DNA of 64,000 nt from Myxococcus qinghaiensis (GCF_024198215.1 NZ_JAKCFA010000005.1:434001-498000); one strand, 5' to 3'. Shown: positions 25,636 to 34,615, numbered from the stretch's first letter. Program-made: numbers and translations. Notes: generated from the sequence alone by a model not told the origin.

Positions 25636-26793
25636 CTACCGGAACGCGGGCCAGGTGAAGGTCGGTGTTCCCGCCCAGCGCTCCACTAGTTGCTCTTCCA
25701 GCGCGGCGAGGGTGCGAGAGAGGGCGGGGACCAACGTCGTGGGCCCGCGCAGGACGCGGGAGCGCGCGAGGTGGCGCAGCAGGGCGGCGCGCTCGGTGTA
25801 GCCGGGCGCCCAGTCCCTGTCTCTCTCCAGCGCCTTGGGCGACAGCCACTGGAACATGTTCACCGTGCGCGCCGTGGCAACGAGGGCGCGCGCGTGCGTA
25901 TAGGTGGCGTCCGTCTGGGCCGCCTCGCAGACGGGGGCCAGGGTGATGCGGTAGGTGAGGTCCGCGCGGGTGACGAGCTCGTCGGGCAGGGGCACCACGA
26001 GCAGCCACATCAGCGCGTCGTACAGCGCGTGGCGCATGCCGCAGTACTCGAAGTCGAGCAGGCGCGGGCCGCTGGGAGTGAAGAGGGTGTTGCTCGGGGC
26101 CATGTCCCCGTGGGTGAGCGCGAGGAAGGGACCGGGCTCGGCCAGCTCCCGCGCGAGCTGCTCCACGTCTTCCTGCGTGCCGGGGACCAGGGGCGTGCCC
26201 ACGGCCTCCGTCCAGCGCCGCAGCCGGTCCGCGTGGTCCAGCAGATAGCGGGCGTTGTCGATGCGGACGCGCAGCGGGCGCGGGTTGAGCGAGTGGCGGA
26301 GCAGGTCGAAGTCACCTTGCAGGCCCCGGGTGCGCGCGTGGAGCTGGCCGGTGAGGCGGGCCACGGCGAGCAGTCCTCCGGTGGCGGCGCTCGCGTCATC
26401 GGCGTTGAAGAGGTCTTCCAGGCTGGGGCCGCTGCCCAGGTCCTGGAGGACGAGCAGGCGGGAGTGGATGTCTCCGGCGATGAGGCCCGGGGCGGTGGTG
26501 AGGTTGTGGCGGCCGAGCAGCTCCAGACCGGCCCACTCGTCCAGGCCGAGCACGGGGTCTTCGTGGAAGTGCTTGAGGATGACGGTGGGCACGTCGCCGC
26601 CGCGCACGCGGGCGCGCACGACATGGCAGCGGGACTGGGTGCGGAGGACCTGGGGCTCCGCGAGGAGCACGGGGCGTCCCCACGCGGCGGAGAGCGAGCG
26701 AGCGCCGTCGGCGAGCAGTTGCTCCAGGTCCAGGGCGCTCAGGGGAGCCGCTCCACGGTGGCGCCCGAGCGTTCCAACAGCTCGCGGTACCAC
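25636..26793 (-). CDS. Aminoglycoside/choline kinase-like phosphotransferase
   Basis: This encodes up to 385 aa. The fold is the APH type: a nucleotide-lobe segment TVILKHFHEDP with the invariant Lys, the Brenner motif LTHGDMAPSNTLF (catalytic Asp and Mg-binding Asn) and LLDFEYCGM (the DFG-like Asp). The substrate is unknown; an antibiotic, sugar or small alcohol is possible, and membership of this family alone does not show resistance. The start is uncertain: the GTG at 26793 gives a 55-nt overlap with the upstream B3/4 gene and has no clear binding site. A CTG overlapping that gene's stop (CTGA, about 26743), with GGAG 8 nt before it, would give a 368-aa protein starting SALDLEQLL. Confidence 0.8.
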   Translation of the reverse strand: MVPRAVGTLGRHRGAAPLSALDLEQLLADGARSLSAAWGRPVLLAEPQVLRTQSRCHVVRARVRGGDVPTVILKHFHEDPVLGLDEWAGLELLGRHNLTTAPGLIAGDIHSRLLVLQDLGSGPSLEDLFNADDASAATGGLLAVARLTGQLHARTRGLQGDFDLLRHSLNPRPLRVRIDNARYLLDHADRLRRWTEAVGTPLVPGTQEDVEQLARELAEPGPFLALTHGDMAPSNTLFTPSGPRLLDFEYCGMRHALYDALMWLLVVPLPDELVTRADLTYRITLAPVCEAAQTDATYTHARALVATARTVNMFQWLSPKALERDRDWAPGYTERAALLRHLARSRVLRGPTTLVPALSRTLAALEEQLVERWAGTPTFTWPAFR

Positions 26794-27365
26794 GCGAAGG
26801 CGCGCGCGGTGCGGTCGCCCAGGCTCTTCGCGCCCCAGAGAATGGTGAGGGTGCGGCGCGTGTCAGCGTTCGTCTTGGTGCGCTGCGCGTCCTTCACCGC
26901 GTTGGCGCAGGGGCCCTCCGCGTCGAAGAGGCACAGCAGGCCCGCGAGGTCGATGCTCTGCCCGGAGGCATTGAAGACGTACTGCGCGCCCTCGGGAGCG
27001 ATGGCCACGCGGAAGGGAGCCGTGGCGCGGTCCAGGTCGACGACGCTGACGGGCAGCCCGCTGTGCAGGGACACCGCGTTGCACAGATCCACCGCGGTGT
27101 TGATGGTGCCGAGCGAGCCGTCGCCCGCGGCGCGCACCAGATACTCGGAGGCGGGCTTGCCTCGGCCGGTGGGCTTGTAGCCGCCGTGGCGGAGCATGTC
27201 GCGCACCGCGCTTCGCACGGAGTCGTCGCTGGAGAGCGGCGCGGAGGCCGCCGACTTCAGCAGCGCCACCAGCCACTCCGGCGAGGGAAGTGAGCCCAGC
27301 GGTGCGGGGAAGGTGGTGGTGAAGGCCAGGGTGTCCAGGGACGGATGCGGTTCGACGGTCAGCAC
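26739..27365 (-). CDS. B3/4 domain protein (PheRS-beta-like tRNA-binding fold)
   Basis: This encodes 208 aa. The sequence MLRHGGYKPTGRGKPASEYL, then INTAVDLCNAVSLHSGLPV and a C-terminal ILWGAKSLGDRT, matches the stand-alone B3/B4 domain family related to the editing module of phenylalanyl-tRNA synthetase beta. Stand-alone members may edit or bind misacylated tRNA, but their roles are largely untested. It is cytoplasmic. The 3' end overlaps the phosphotransferase gene, so the two are one transcription unit. The 553-nt region upstream contains the tandem repeats at 27401-27645. Confidence 0.8.
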   Translation of the reverse strand: MLTVEPHPSLDTLAFTTTFPAPLGSLPSPEWLVALLKSAASAPLSSDDSVRSAVRDMLRHGGYKPTGRGKPASEYLVRAAGDGSLGTINTAVDLCNAVSLHSGLPVSVVDLDRATAPFRVAIAPEGAQYVFNASGQSIDLAGLLCLFDAEGPCANAVKDAQRTKTNADTRRTLTILWGAKSLGDRTARAFAWYRELLERSGATVERLP

Positions 27366-27918
27366 GGCCGGGCACTCTACGCCACACGGCGCGCCCGTGC
27401 TGGCGGTGGTGAGCGCAAACGGTGGTGATGCCGCCTAAGCCACATGCGGAGCCTGTCTGTGCCGGCGGCGGTGCGTGCACATGGCGGTGATGCCGCCTAG
27501 GTCACATGCGGAGCCTGTACCGGTGGCGGTGCGCGCAAACGGCGGTGATGCCGCCTGCGCCACATGCGGAGCCTGTGCTGGAGGCGGTGAGTGCAAATGG
27601 CGGTGATGCCGCCTGCGCCACATGCGGAGCCTGTGCTGGCAGCGGTGCGTGGCCACGGGCGCGAGGCCCATCCCTAGATGCGTGAGCGACCGGTGTCGCG
27701 CCGCCAATGAAGGAGGACTGGCACGGAGCCAGTTTCGCAGTGCGAGTCGTTCCAGACCGCTCGGCGCTGAACCGGTGCGGTGGGAGTGTCGTCCTCGCGC
27801 CAGAGTGGAAGGCTCGCGTGGAGGCAACGGGCGCCCTCGGGTGTGCGTGGTACGGTCGCGCCTTCCGAGCTTTGGCGCCCGCTCGTGCCCCACGACGCGT
27901 GGCGAGGAGGAACAATCG
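27366..27918. other. 553-nt divergent intergenic region with tandem repeats
   Basis: It separates the B3/4 gene (minus) from the dehydrogenase gene (plus). The left half is the hairpin repeat array (listed separately). The right half (27646-27900) is ordinary G+C-rich spacer without a coding frame I can support. Confidence 0.6.
27401..27645. repeat. Four tandem hairpin repeats, about 58-62 bp each
   Basis: The core GGCGGTGATGCCGCCT begins at 27421 (GGTGG variant), 27483, 27541 and 27599. Each core is followed by CACATGCGGAGCCTGT (27441, 27503, 27561, 27619). Periods are 62, 58 and 58 bp. Each core folds as GGCGG-TGATG-CCGCC. The linkers between cores resemble one another, so they are degenerate repeat sequence and not spacers. 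The function is unknown. Confidence 0.85.
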
Positions 27919-28974
27919 ATGGCAGACGCGAACCAGCGGACGATGCGGGCGGCGCGCTTCGATACGGCCGCGCGGACGTTGACGGTGACCGAGGTCCCCG
28001 TCCCCCAGCCGCGTCCGGGCGAGGTGCGAGTGCGAGTGAAGGCGTGCGGCATCTGTCTCTCGGATGCGCATCTGCTTGACGGCTCGCTGCGCTCCCCGCT
28101 GCCGATGGTGACGCCGGGACATGAGTCCTCGGGCGTCATCGACGAGGTGGGCGTGGGCGTGCCGCGCTGGCAGGCGGGACAGCGTGTCGCCATGGCGGGT
28201 GGCAAGCCCTGCGGTCGCTGCGCGAAGTGCTCCAACGGCCAGCCGACGGACTGCCTCGACTTTCAAATCATGGGTTTCCACTACGACGGCGCGTGGGCCG
28301 AGTACGTCGTGGTGCCGTACTTCGTGCTGTCGTCGATTCCGGACCACCTGCCTTTCGAACAGGCGGCCATCCTCGCGGACGCGGTGGCCACGCCGTACGC
28401 GGGCCTGCTGGACAGCGCGAAGCTGAAGCCCGCGCAGTCGGTGGGCCTGTGGGGCATCGGTGGGCTCGGCGTCCACGCGGTGCAGATTGCCCGGATGATG
28501 GGAGCGACGCCCATCATCGCGTTCGACACGAACGAGGCCGCGCGCAATCGAGCGCTGGAGTTCGGCGCGGACGTGGCGTTGGACCCGCGCTCCCCGGACG
28601 TGCGCGCGCAGGTGCTCCAGCACACGCATGGACTGGGCCTGGATGTGGCGGTGGACCTGGTGGGCGCGAACTCGGTGCTGGCGCAGGCGGCGCTGTGCCT
28701 CGGGCGCTACGGGCGCGTGGTGATGGTGGGCCTGTCACCGGAGCAGATTCAATTGGGCGCCGGCGTGAACTTCGGCCTGCGCTCCCAGACGCTGCAGGGA
28801 CACCTGGGCTACGAGAAGAAGCACCTGGACCAGCTCGTGTCGCTGGTGAGCACCAAGCGCCTGGATGTCTCGCGCTCCGTGACGGCGACGCTGCCGCTGG
28901 AGGACGTGGCGAAGGGCGTGGAGCGGCTGGTGAAGAAGGACGGCAACCCCATCCGCCTCGTCATCACGCCCTGA
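27919..28974 (+). CDS. Zinc-dependent medium-chain alcohol dehydrogenase
   Basis: This encodes 351 aa. The ATG at 27919 has GAGGAGG upstream. The catalytic zinc site is ACGICLSDAH with GHESSG, and the structural zinc cysteines lie in GKPCGRCAKCSNGQPTDC. A Rossmann fold follows with GIGGLGVHAVQIA, and D/N in AFDTNEAA suggests NAD preference. The enzyme oxidises an alcohol or reduces an aldehyde in the cytoplasm; the substrate is not evident. It is complete, unlike the fragment at 25215-25618. It is a single gene with the repeat array in its upstream region. Confidence 0.9.
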   Translation: MADANQRTMRAARFDTAARTLTVTEVPVPQPRPGEVRVRVKACGICLSDAHLLDGSLRSPLPMVTPGHESSGVIDEVGVGVPRWQAGQRVAMAGGKPCGRCAKCSNGQPTDCLDFQIMGFHYDGAWAEYVVVPYFVLSSIPDHLPFEQAAILADAVATPYAGLLDSAKLKPAQSVGLWGIGGLGVHAVQIARMMGATPIIAFDTNEAARNRALEFGADVALDPRSPDVRAQVLQHTHGLGLDVAVDLVGANSVLAQAALCLGRYGRVVMVGLSPEQIQLGAGVNFGLRSQTLQGHLGYEKKHLDQLVSLVSTKRLDVSRSVTATLPLEDVAKGVERLVKKDGNPIRLVITP

Positions 28975-29215
28975 GGCACGGCTGGGGAGCGGGCGGCCGG
29001 GCACCTGGGACGGTGTCCGCCCCTCGTGTGGATCCGCTCACGGTGGAATGAGGGCGACCCATGTAGGTCTCCCTCCCGGCTGCGAGGCGAACGCCCCCCT
29101 GGTGGGCAGCCCTCGGGCATGGGAAGCGGAGGTCGAGGGTTCGGAACAGTCCTCCTTCGGCGTCCCCCATGGCATAAGGGCGCCGCGCCCGCCTTCCGGG
29201 CAACCCCCTACGCAC

Positions 29216-30838
29216 ATGATTCGTCTCGACAACATCAGCAAGCAGCACGGCCAGCAGATTCTGTTCATCGAGGCTTCGGCCGCTCTCCACAAGGGGGAGA
29301 AGGTCGGGCTCGTCGGCCCCAACGGCGCCGGCAAGACGACGCTGTTCCGGATGATTACCGACCAGGAACACCCCGACGAAGGCCAGGTGGCCGTCGACCG
29401 TGGCGTCACCATCGGCTACTTCAACCAGGACGTCGGCGAGATGTCCGGCCGCAGCGCCGTGGCCGAGGTCATGGACGGCGCGGGCCCTGTGAGCTCGGTC
29501 GCCGGGGAGATGAAGTCGCTCGAAGCGGACATGGCCGACCCGGACAAGGCCGACGACATGGAGAAGCTCGTCGAGCGCTACGGTCTGGTGCAGGCGCGCT
29601 TCGAGGAGCTCGGTGGCTACGCGCTGGAGGGCCGCGCGCGGGAGATTCTCGCGGGCCTGGGCTTCAGCGAGGAGATGATGGACGGCGACGTCGGCGCGCT
29701 GTCCGGCGGTTGGAAGATGCGCGTGGCCCTGGCGCGCATCCTGCTCATGCGCCCGGACGCGATGCTGCTCGACGAGCCGAGCAACCACCTGGACCTGGAG
29801 AGCCTCATCTGGCTGGAGGGCTTCCTCAAGGGGTACGAGGGCGCGCTCCTGATGACGTCGCACGACCGCGAGTTCTTGAACCGCATCGTCACCAAGATGG
29901 TGGAGATCGACGGTGGCTCGCTGACGACGTACTCGGGCAACTACGACTTCTACGAGCAGCAGCGCGCGCAGAACGAGAAGCAGCAGCAGGCGCAGTACGA
30001 GCGCCAGCAGGCCATGCTCGCCAAGGAGCTGAAGTTCATCGAGCGCTTCAAGGCCCGCGCCTCGCACGCCGCGCAGGTGCAGAGCCGCGTGAAGAAGCTG
30101 GAGAAGATTGAGAAGGTGGAGCCGCCCAAGCGCCGCACGACGGTGCTGTTCGAGTTCCAGCCCGCGCCGCGCTCCGGTGACGACGTGGTGAGCCTGAAGG
30201 CCGTGCACAAGGCCTACGGCAAGCGGACCATCTACGAGGGCATGGACTTCCTCGTGCGCCGCGGCGAGCGCTGGTGCGTCATGGGCGTCAACGGCGCGGG
30301 CAAGTCCACGCTGCTGAAGCTGGTGGTGGGCTCGACGACTCCGGACACGGGCGCGGTGACGGTGGGTGGCAGCGTGAAGCTGGGGTACTTCGCCCAGCAC
30401 GCCATGGACCTCCTGAACGGCGAGCGCACGGTGTTCGAGTCGCTCGAAGACGCCTTCCCCCGCGCGGGCCAAGGCTCGCTGCGAGCGCTGGCCGGGTGCT
30501 TCGGCTTCTCCGGCGACGAGGTGGAGAAGAAGTGCCGCGTGCTGTCGGGTGGTGAGAAGGCGCGCCTGGTCATGGCGAAGATGCTCTTCGACCCGCCCAA
30601 CTTCCTGGTGCTGGACGAGCCCACCAACCACCTGGACATGGCGACGAAGGAGATGCTGATTACGGCGCTGGCCCGCTACGAGGGGACCATGCTCTTCGTC
30701 TCGCACGACCGTCACTTCCTGGGCGCGCTGTCCAACCGCGTGCTGGAGCTGACGCCGGAAGGCATCCACCAGTACGGCGGTGGCTACACCGAGTACGTGG
30801 CGCGCACGGGCCACGAGGCGCCGGGCCTGCGCAGCTGA
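29216..30838 (+). CDS. ABC-F family ATPase (ribosome-associated)
   Basis: This encodes 540 aa. The ATG at 29216 begins directly with the first ABC domain (MIRLDNISKQHG); the upstream in-frame extension is non-coding in character. Two nucleotide-binding domains are present: GPNGAGKTT with LSGGWKMRVALARI and LLDEPSNHLD, then GVNGAGKST with LSGGEKARLVMAK and VLDEPTNHLD. A charged helical linker between them (about residues 240-320, rich in EKQQQ and KKLEKIEK) is the ribosome-contacting arm of ABC-F proteins. There are no membrane segments. It probably acts on stalled or initiating ribosomes like YbiT/EttA-type factors. Antibiotic protection is possible but not shown. Confidence 0.92.
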   Translation: MIRLDNISKQHGQQILFIEASAALHKGEKVGLVGPNGAGKTTLFRMITDQEHPDEGQVAVDRGVTIGYFNQDVGEMSGRSAVAEVMDGAGPVSSVAGEMKSLEADMADPDKADDMEKLVERYGLVQARFEELGGYALEGRAREILAGLGFSEEMMDGDVGALSGGWKMRVALARILLMRPDAMLLDEPSNHLDLESLIWLEGFLKGYEGALLMTSHDREFLNRIVTKMVEIDGGSLTTYSGNYDFYEQQRAQNEKQQQAQYERQQAMLAKELKFIERFKARASHAAQVQSRVKKLEKIEKVEPPKRRTTVLFEFQPAPRSGDDVVSLKAVHKAYGKRTIYEGMDFLVRRGERWCVMGVNGAGKSTLLKLVVGSTTPDTGAVTVGGSVKLGYFAQHAMDLLNGERTVFESLEDAFPRAGQGSLRALAGCFGFSGDEVEKKCRVLSGGEKARLVMAKMLFDPPNFLVLDEPTNHLDMATKEMLITALARYEGTMLFVSHDRHFLGALSNRVLELTPEGIHQYGGGYTEYVARTGHEAPGLRS

Positions 30839-30875
30839 GCGACGGCGAGCGGCCGCGCTCCTTCGGGATGCGCGG

Positions 30876-32315
30876 CTACTCGAACAGGCGGCTGGCCAGT
30901 CGCGCCAGCTTCCGCGCCTTGCCGGTGTACGGCGGGAAGAACAGGTTCGCCAGCGTCGTACGGCCCTGGCGAAGCACCGCGCGCTCGTGGCTGAAGGTCC
31001 TGAAGCCCGTCTCGCCGTGGTATGCGCCCACGCCGCTCGCCCCCACGCCGCCGAAGGGCAGGTTCGGGTTCACGTTGTGCAACACCACGGTGTTGATGCA
31101 CGTGCCGCCCGCGCTCGTCTCCTGGAGCAGCCGCTCCACCGCCGCGTCGTCGTGGCTGAAGACGTAGAGCGCCAGCGGCTTGCCGCCCGCGCGCACGTGC
31201 GTCACCACCTCGTCGAGTGACTCGTAGCGCAGCACCGGCAGCACCGGCCCGAAAATCTCCTCCTCCATCAGCGGCGCATCCGGCGCCACGTCCGCCAGCA
31301 CCGTCGGCGCGATGAAGCGCGTCTCCGCGTCCACGCCGCCGCCCACCACCACCCGCGCCCCCGTCGCCACCGTGCGGTCCAGCAGCCCGCGCACCCGCGC
31401 GAAGGCGCCGTCATCCACCATGCGGCAGAGGTCCGTGCTCGCGCGCCGCGCCTCCTCGGAGCGTCCGTAGAAGCGCTCCAGCGCCACCTTCAGGGCCGCG
31501 AGGAACGCCTCCTCCTTCGACGCATGCACCCAGACGTGGTCCGGGGCGATGCACGTCTGCCCGCCATTGAGGAACTTGCCCCAGGCCACGCGCTCCGCCG
31601 CGGCCTCGATATCCGCCGTCGCGTCGACGATGGCCGGCGACTTGCCGCCCAATTCCAGCGTCACGCTGGCCAGGTGCTTCGCCGCCGCCTCCATCACCCG
31701 CCGCCCCACGCGCGGCCCTCCGGTGAAGAAGAAGTGGTCGAAGGGCAGTCGCAAGAGCGCCTCGCCCACCTCCGCGCCGCCCTCCACCAGCGCGACTTCA
31801 TCCTCGGGGAACACGTCCCGCACCAGCGCCGCCAGGAAGCGCGACGTGTTCGGCGTCTTGTCGCTGGGCTTGCACAGCACGGTGTTGCCCGCCGCCACCG
31901 CGCCTATCAGCGGCAGCATCAGCAGGTTGAAGGGGTAGTTCCACGGGGCCAGCACCAGCACCACGCCGCGCGCCTCGTGGCGCACGTGGCTGGAGGTGCC
32001 CGTGAGCACCAGCGGCGTCGTCACCTTGCGCGGCTTCATCCACGCCTTGAGGTGCTTGCGCACGTGCTCCAATTCCATGAGCACCGGGAGGATTTCCGTC
32101 GCCTCGACCTCCGCGCGGGGCTTGCGGAAGTCCGCGTGGATGGCGTCCGCGAGCGCGTCCCGCCGCTCGATGATGCGCGCCTTGAGCTGCTCCAGCTTCG
32201 CCAGTCGCTCGTCGGGGCCACGCCGCGCCACGTCCCAGCGCCGGGCCCGCAGGCGCTCGTACGCCTCCTGCAAGCCCCGGGGAATCAGCTCCTCCTCCTG
32301 CTTCACCACGCGCAT
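30876..32315 (-). CDS. Aldehyde dehydrogenase, membrane-associated class 3 type (copy A)
   Basis: This encodes 479 aa. The ATG at 32315 lies 23 nt after the end of the second dehydrogenase. Motifs: LAPWNYPFNLLM, GNTVLCKPSDKTP, HFFFTGGPRVGR, the catalytic Glu in LELGGKSPAI, the catalytic Cys in GGQTCIAPD, and EEIFGPVLPV. The C-terminus (NLFFPPYTGKARK) is basic and hydrophobic, as in fatty-aldehyde dehydrogenases. It oxidises aldehydes to acids with NAD(P). Close sequence similarity to 32339-33793 shows a tandem duplication. Expression is probably controlled by the TetR regulator at 33822-34502. Confidence 0.93.
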   Translation of the reverse strand: MRVVKQEEELIPRGLQEAYERLRARRWDVARRGPDERLAKLEQLKARIIERRDALADAIHADFRKPRAEVEATEILPVLMELEHVRKHLKAWMKPRKVTTPLVLTGTSSHVRHEARGVVLVLAPWNYPFNLLMLPLIGAVAAGNTVLCKPSDKTPNTSRFLAALVRDVFPEDEVALVEGGAEVGEALLRLPFDHFFFTGGPRVGRRVMEAAAKHLASVTLELGGKSPAIVDATADIEAAAERVAWGKFLNGGQTCIAPDHVWVHASKEEAFLAALKVALERFYGRSEEARRASTDLCRMVDDGAFARVRGLLDRTVATGARVVVGGGVDAETRFIAPTVLADVAPDAPLMEEEIFGPVLPVLRYESLDEVVTHVRAGGKPLALYVFSHDDAAVERLLQETSAGGTCINTVVLHNVNPNLPFGGVGASGVGAYHGETGFRTFSHERAVLRQGRTTLANLFFPPYTGKARKLARLASRLFE

Positions 32316-32338
32316 CCCGGCTCCTCTGGCTGTCTGGC

Positions 32339-33793
32339 CTACTCCAACAGCCGGCTGGCGCGGGAGGCCCATTCCTGCGCCTTTCCGCGGTACGGCGGGA
32401 AGAACACCGCCGCCAGCGACTTCATCCATTGAACCGACACGGCGCGCTCGTGACTGAAGGTCCGGAAGCCGTAGACGCCGTGGTAGTGCCCCAGGCCACT
32501 CATTCCCACCCCGCCGAAGGGCAGGTTGGGGTTCGCCACGTGGATGAGGACGTTGTTCACCACCGCCCCTCCGGACGTCGTGTTGCGGAACACGTCCTCG
32601 ACGGCCCGCTTGTCCTGGCTGAAGACGTAGAGCGCCAGCGGCTTGTCCCCTCCCTGGATGTGCGCGTACACCTCGTCGCGCGAGCGGTACGTCATCACCG
32701 GCAACACCGGCCCGAAGATTTCCCCCTCCATGACGGCCATGTCCGGCGTCACGTCCGTCAGCACGGTGGGCGCCAGGTAACGCGAGGGCCCGTCCGCCAC
32801 CCCGCCCACCTCGACCTTCGCCCCCGCCGCCACCGTCCGGTCCACCAGGTCCTTCACCCGCCGCCACGCCGCCGGGTCCACCAGCCGCGAGAAGTCCGCG
32901 CTCGCCTGACGCTCCGGCTCGGTGGCCCCGTAGAAGCGGGCGATGACCGCCTTGAGCGCGTCGATGAAGGCCTGCTGCCGTGACTCGTGCACGAAGACAT
33001 AGTCCGGCGCGACACAGGTCTGTCCGCCGTTGATGAACTTGCCCCACGCGAGCCGCTCCGCCGCGGCCTGCACGTCCGCCGTCTCGTCGATGATGGCCGG
33101 CGACTTGCCGCCCAGCTCCAGCGTCACGCTGGCCAGGTGCTTCGCCGCCGCCTCCATCACCTTGCGGCCGATGCGCGGGTTGCCGGTGAAGAAGAAGTGG
33201 TCGAAGGGCAGCTCCAGCAGCGCCTCCGCCGTCTCCGCGCCACCCTCGAACAGCGCGACTTCGTTCTCCGGGAAGACGTCCCGCACCAGCCGGGAGAGGA
33301 AGCGCGCGGTGTGCGGCGTCTTCTCGCTGGGCTTGCAGATGACGGTGTTGCCCGCGGCGATGGCGGCGATGAGCGGCGCCATCAGGAGCTGGAAGGGGTA
33401 GTTCCACGGGGCCAGCACCAGCACCACGCCGCGCGCCTCGTAGCGCACGTGCGCGGAGGAGCCCGCGAGGAGCAGCGGCGTGCCCACGCGCGTGGGCTTC
33501 ATCCACGACGACAGGTGCTTCACCGTGTGGTTCAGCTCCTCCAGCGTCGGGTGGATTTCCGTCAGCTCCACCTCCAGCGCGGGCTTGCGGAAGTCCTGGT
33601 GGATGGCCTCCGCCAGCTCGTCGCGGCGGGCGATGATGGCCTCGCGCAGGCGCTTGAGCCGGGCGATGCGCTCGGCGGTGGTGGTGCGTGACATCACCCA
33701 GCGGTTGGCGCGCTGGGCCTGGAAGGCGGCCTGGATGCGCGCGAGGTCCGCGGCGGGCTTCGACTCGGTGGTGACGGGGACGAGCTCCAGCAT
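32339..33793 (-). CDS. Aldehyde dehydrogenase, class 3 type (copy B)
   Basis: This encodes 484 aa. It is a paralog of the downstream copy with the same motif order: LAPWNYPFQLLM, GNTVICKPSEKTP, FFFTGNPRIGRK, LELGGKSPAI (catalytic Glu), GGQTCVAPD (catalytic Cys), GEIFGPVLPVM, and the C-terminal VFFPPYRGKAQEW. The N-terminus carries a helical extension. The start is 28 nt after the TetR stop, so regulator and two enzymes form one operon. Keeping two copies suggests different chain-length or stress specificities, which the sequence does not settle. Confidence 0.93.
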   Translation of the reverse strand: MLELVPVTTESKPAADLARIQAAFQAQRANRWVMSRTTTAERIARLKRLREAIIARRDELAEAIHQDFRKPALEVELTEIHPTLEELNHTVKHLSSWMKPTRVGTPLLLAGSSAHVRYEARGVVLVLAPWNYPFQLLMAPLIAAIAAGNTVICKPSEKTPHTARFLSRLVRDVFPENEVALFEGGAETAEALLELPFDHFFFTGNPRIGRKVMEAAAKHLASVTLELGGKSPAIIDETADVQAAAERLAWGKFINGGQTCVAPDYVFVHESRQQAFIDALKAVIARFYGATEPERQASADFSRLVDPAAWRRVKDLVDRTVAAGAKVEVGGVADGPSRYLAPTVLTDVTPDMAVMEGEIFGPVLPVMTYRSRDEVYAHIQGGDKPLALYVFSQDKRAVEDVFRNTTSGGAVVNNVLIHVANPNLPFGGVGMSGLGHYHGVYGFRTFSHERAVSVQWMKSLAAVFFPPYRGKAQEWASRASRLLE

Positions 33794-33821
33794 GGTTGGC
33801 TCCTGGGGTGTGCGGGGTGCT

Positions 33822-34502
33822 TCAGCGGGCCTCGAGCCCGCGCAAGAGGGTGGTGAGCGCCGCGGTCAGCTCGGCGGTGAAGTCGATTCGCAGGGGGGCC
33901 ATGTGCGGCGAGGCCAGGACTTCGCGCGCCACGGGCGCCACGTCCGCCATCTGCCGCAGGCCCGTCACCAGTGCGTGCAAGTGCACCAGCACGCGGGGGC
34001 CCTCGCCGGGCCGCAGGAAAGACATTCGCGATTCCAAGAGCGCGCCGATGTGCAGCATCGCCTGCAGCAGCCGCTCCTTGAACCGGCGCGCCTGCTCCAC
34101 CGTCACGTTCTGCTCCAGCACCGTCTGGAGCATCGCGAGCAGCCGCGTGAGCGACGTCTCGCCCTCCAGCGACTCCGCCACGGTGCGCGCCAGCCACGGG
34201 CCCGTCCACGGCGCGTCCGGCTGACCCAGCCGCGTGTCCAGCCGGGCGAACCAGGAGAAGAGCAGGTCGTCCAGGAGCGCCAGGAACAGCGCCTCCTTGG
34301 TCGGGAAGTAGAGGAACACCGTGCCCTTGGCCAGCCCGGACCGCTCCGCCACGTCCGCCATCTTCACCTCCGCGTAGGAGGTGGCCTCGTAGAGCGCCCG
34401 CGCTTCATCCAGCAGCAGGCGCCGCCGCGCTTCCTTGTCCTCGTCCTTGCGCGCCCGCTGCGGCGTCGCCCGTTCCGCCTTCACGCCCGGGTTGCTGACC
34501 AT
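33822..34502 (-). CDS. TetR-family repressor of the aldehyde dehydrogenase operon
   Basis: This encodes 226 aa. The HTH is at about residues 25-70: LLLDEARALYEATSYAEVKM, DVAERSGLAKGTVFLYFPTK. A helical ligand domain follows. It is first in the operon with the two aldehyde dehydrogenases. Two copies of the palindrome TGACCATGGGTCA lie at its own start (34496-34529), the first spanning the start codon, so it very likely represses itself and the operon. An aldehyde, fatty acid or related compound is the natural candidate inducer; this is inferred from the neighbours. Confidence 0.9.
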   Translation of the reverse strand: MVSNPGVKAERATPQRARKDEDKEARRRLLLDEARALYEATSYAEVKMADVAERSGLAKGTVFLYFPTKEALFLALLDDLLFSWFARLDTRLGQPDAPWTGPWLARTVAESLEGETSLTRLLAMLQTVLEQNVTVEQARRFKERLLQAMLHIGALLESRMSFLRPGEGPRVLVHLHALVTGLRQMADVAPVAREVLASPHMAPLRIDFTAELTAALTTLLRGLEAR

Positions 34503-34529
34503 GGGTCATCAATAGGTGACCATGGGTCA
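34496..34529. promoter_or_regulatory. Double TetR-type operator
   Basis: The 13-bp near-palindrome TGACCATGGGTCA occurs twice, at 34496-34508 and 34517-34529. The copies are 21 bp apart, two helical turns on the same face. The first covers the tetR start codon (34500-34502). The region is also upstream of the divergent PLD gene, which may be co-regulated. Confidence 0.8.
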
Positions 34530-34615
34530 GTCGTCAAATGACTGGAAGTCAGTTTCCCCGGGTTAACAACGGCCCCCGACTGGAGGGTGGTGGGTATGTG
34601 TGTGAGGATGTCTCC

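Noticed and set aside
27401..27645. CRISPR array
   Set aside because: The intervals between conserved cores are similar to each other, only four units exist with uneven period (62, 58, 58), and there is no cas gene. It is a tandem hairpin repeat.
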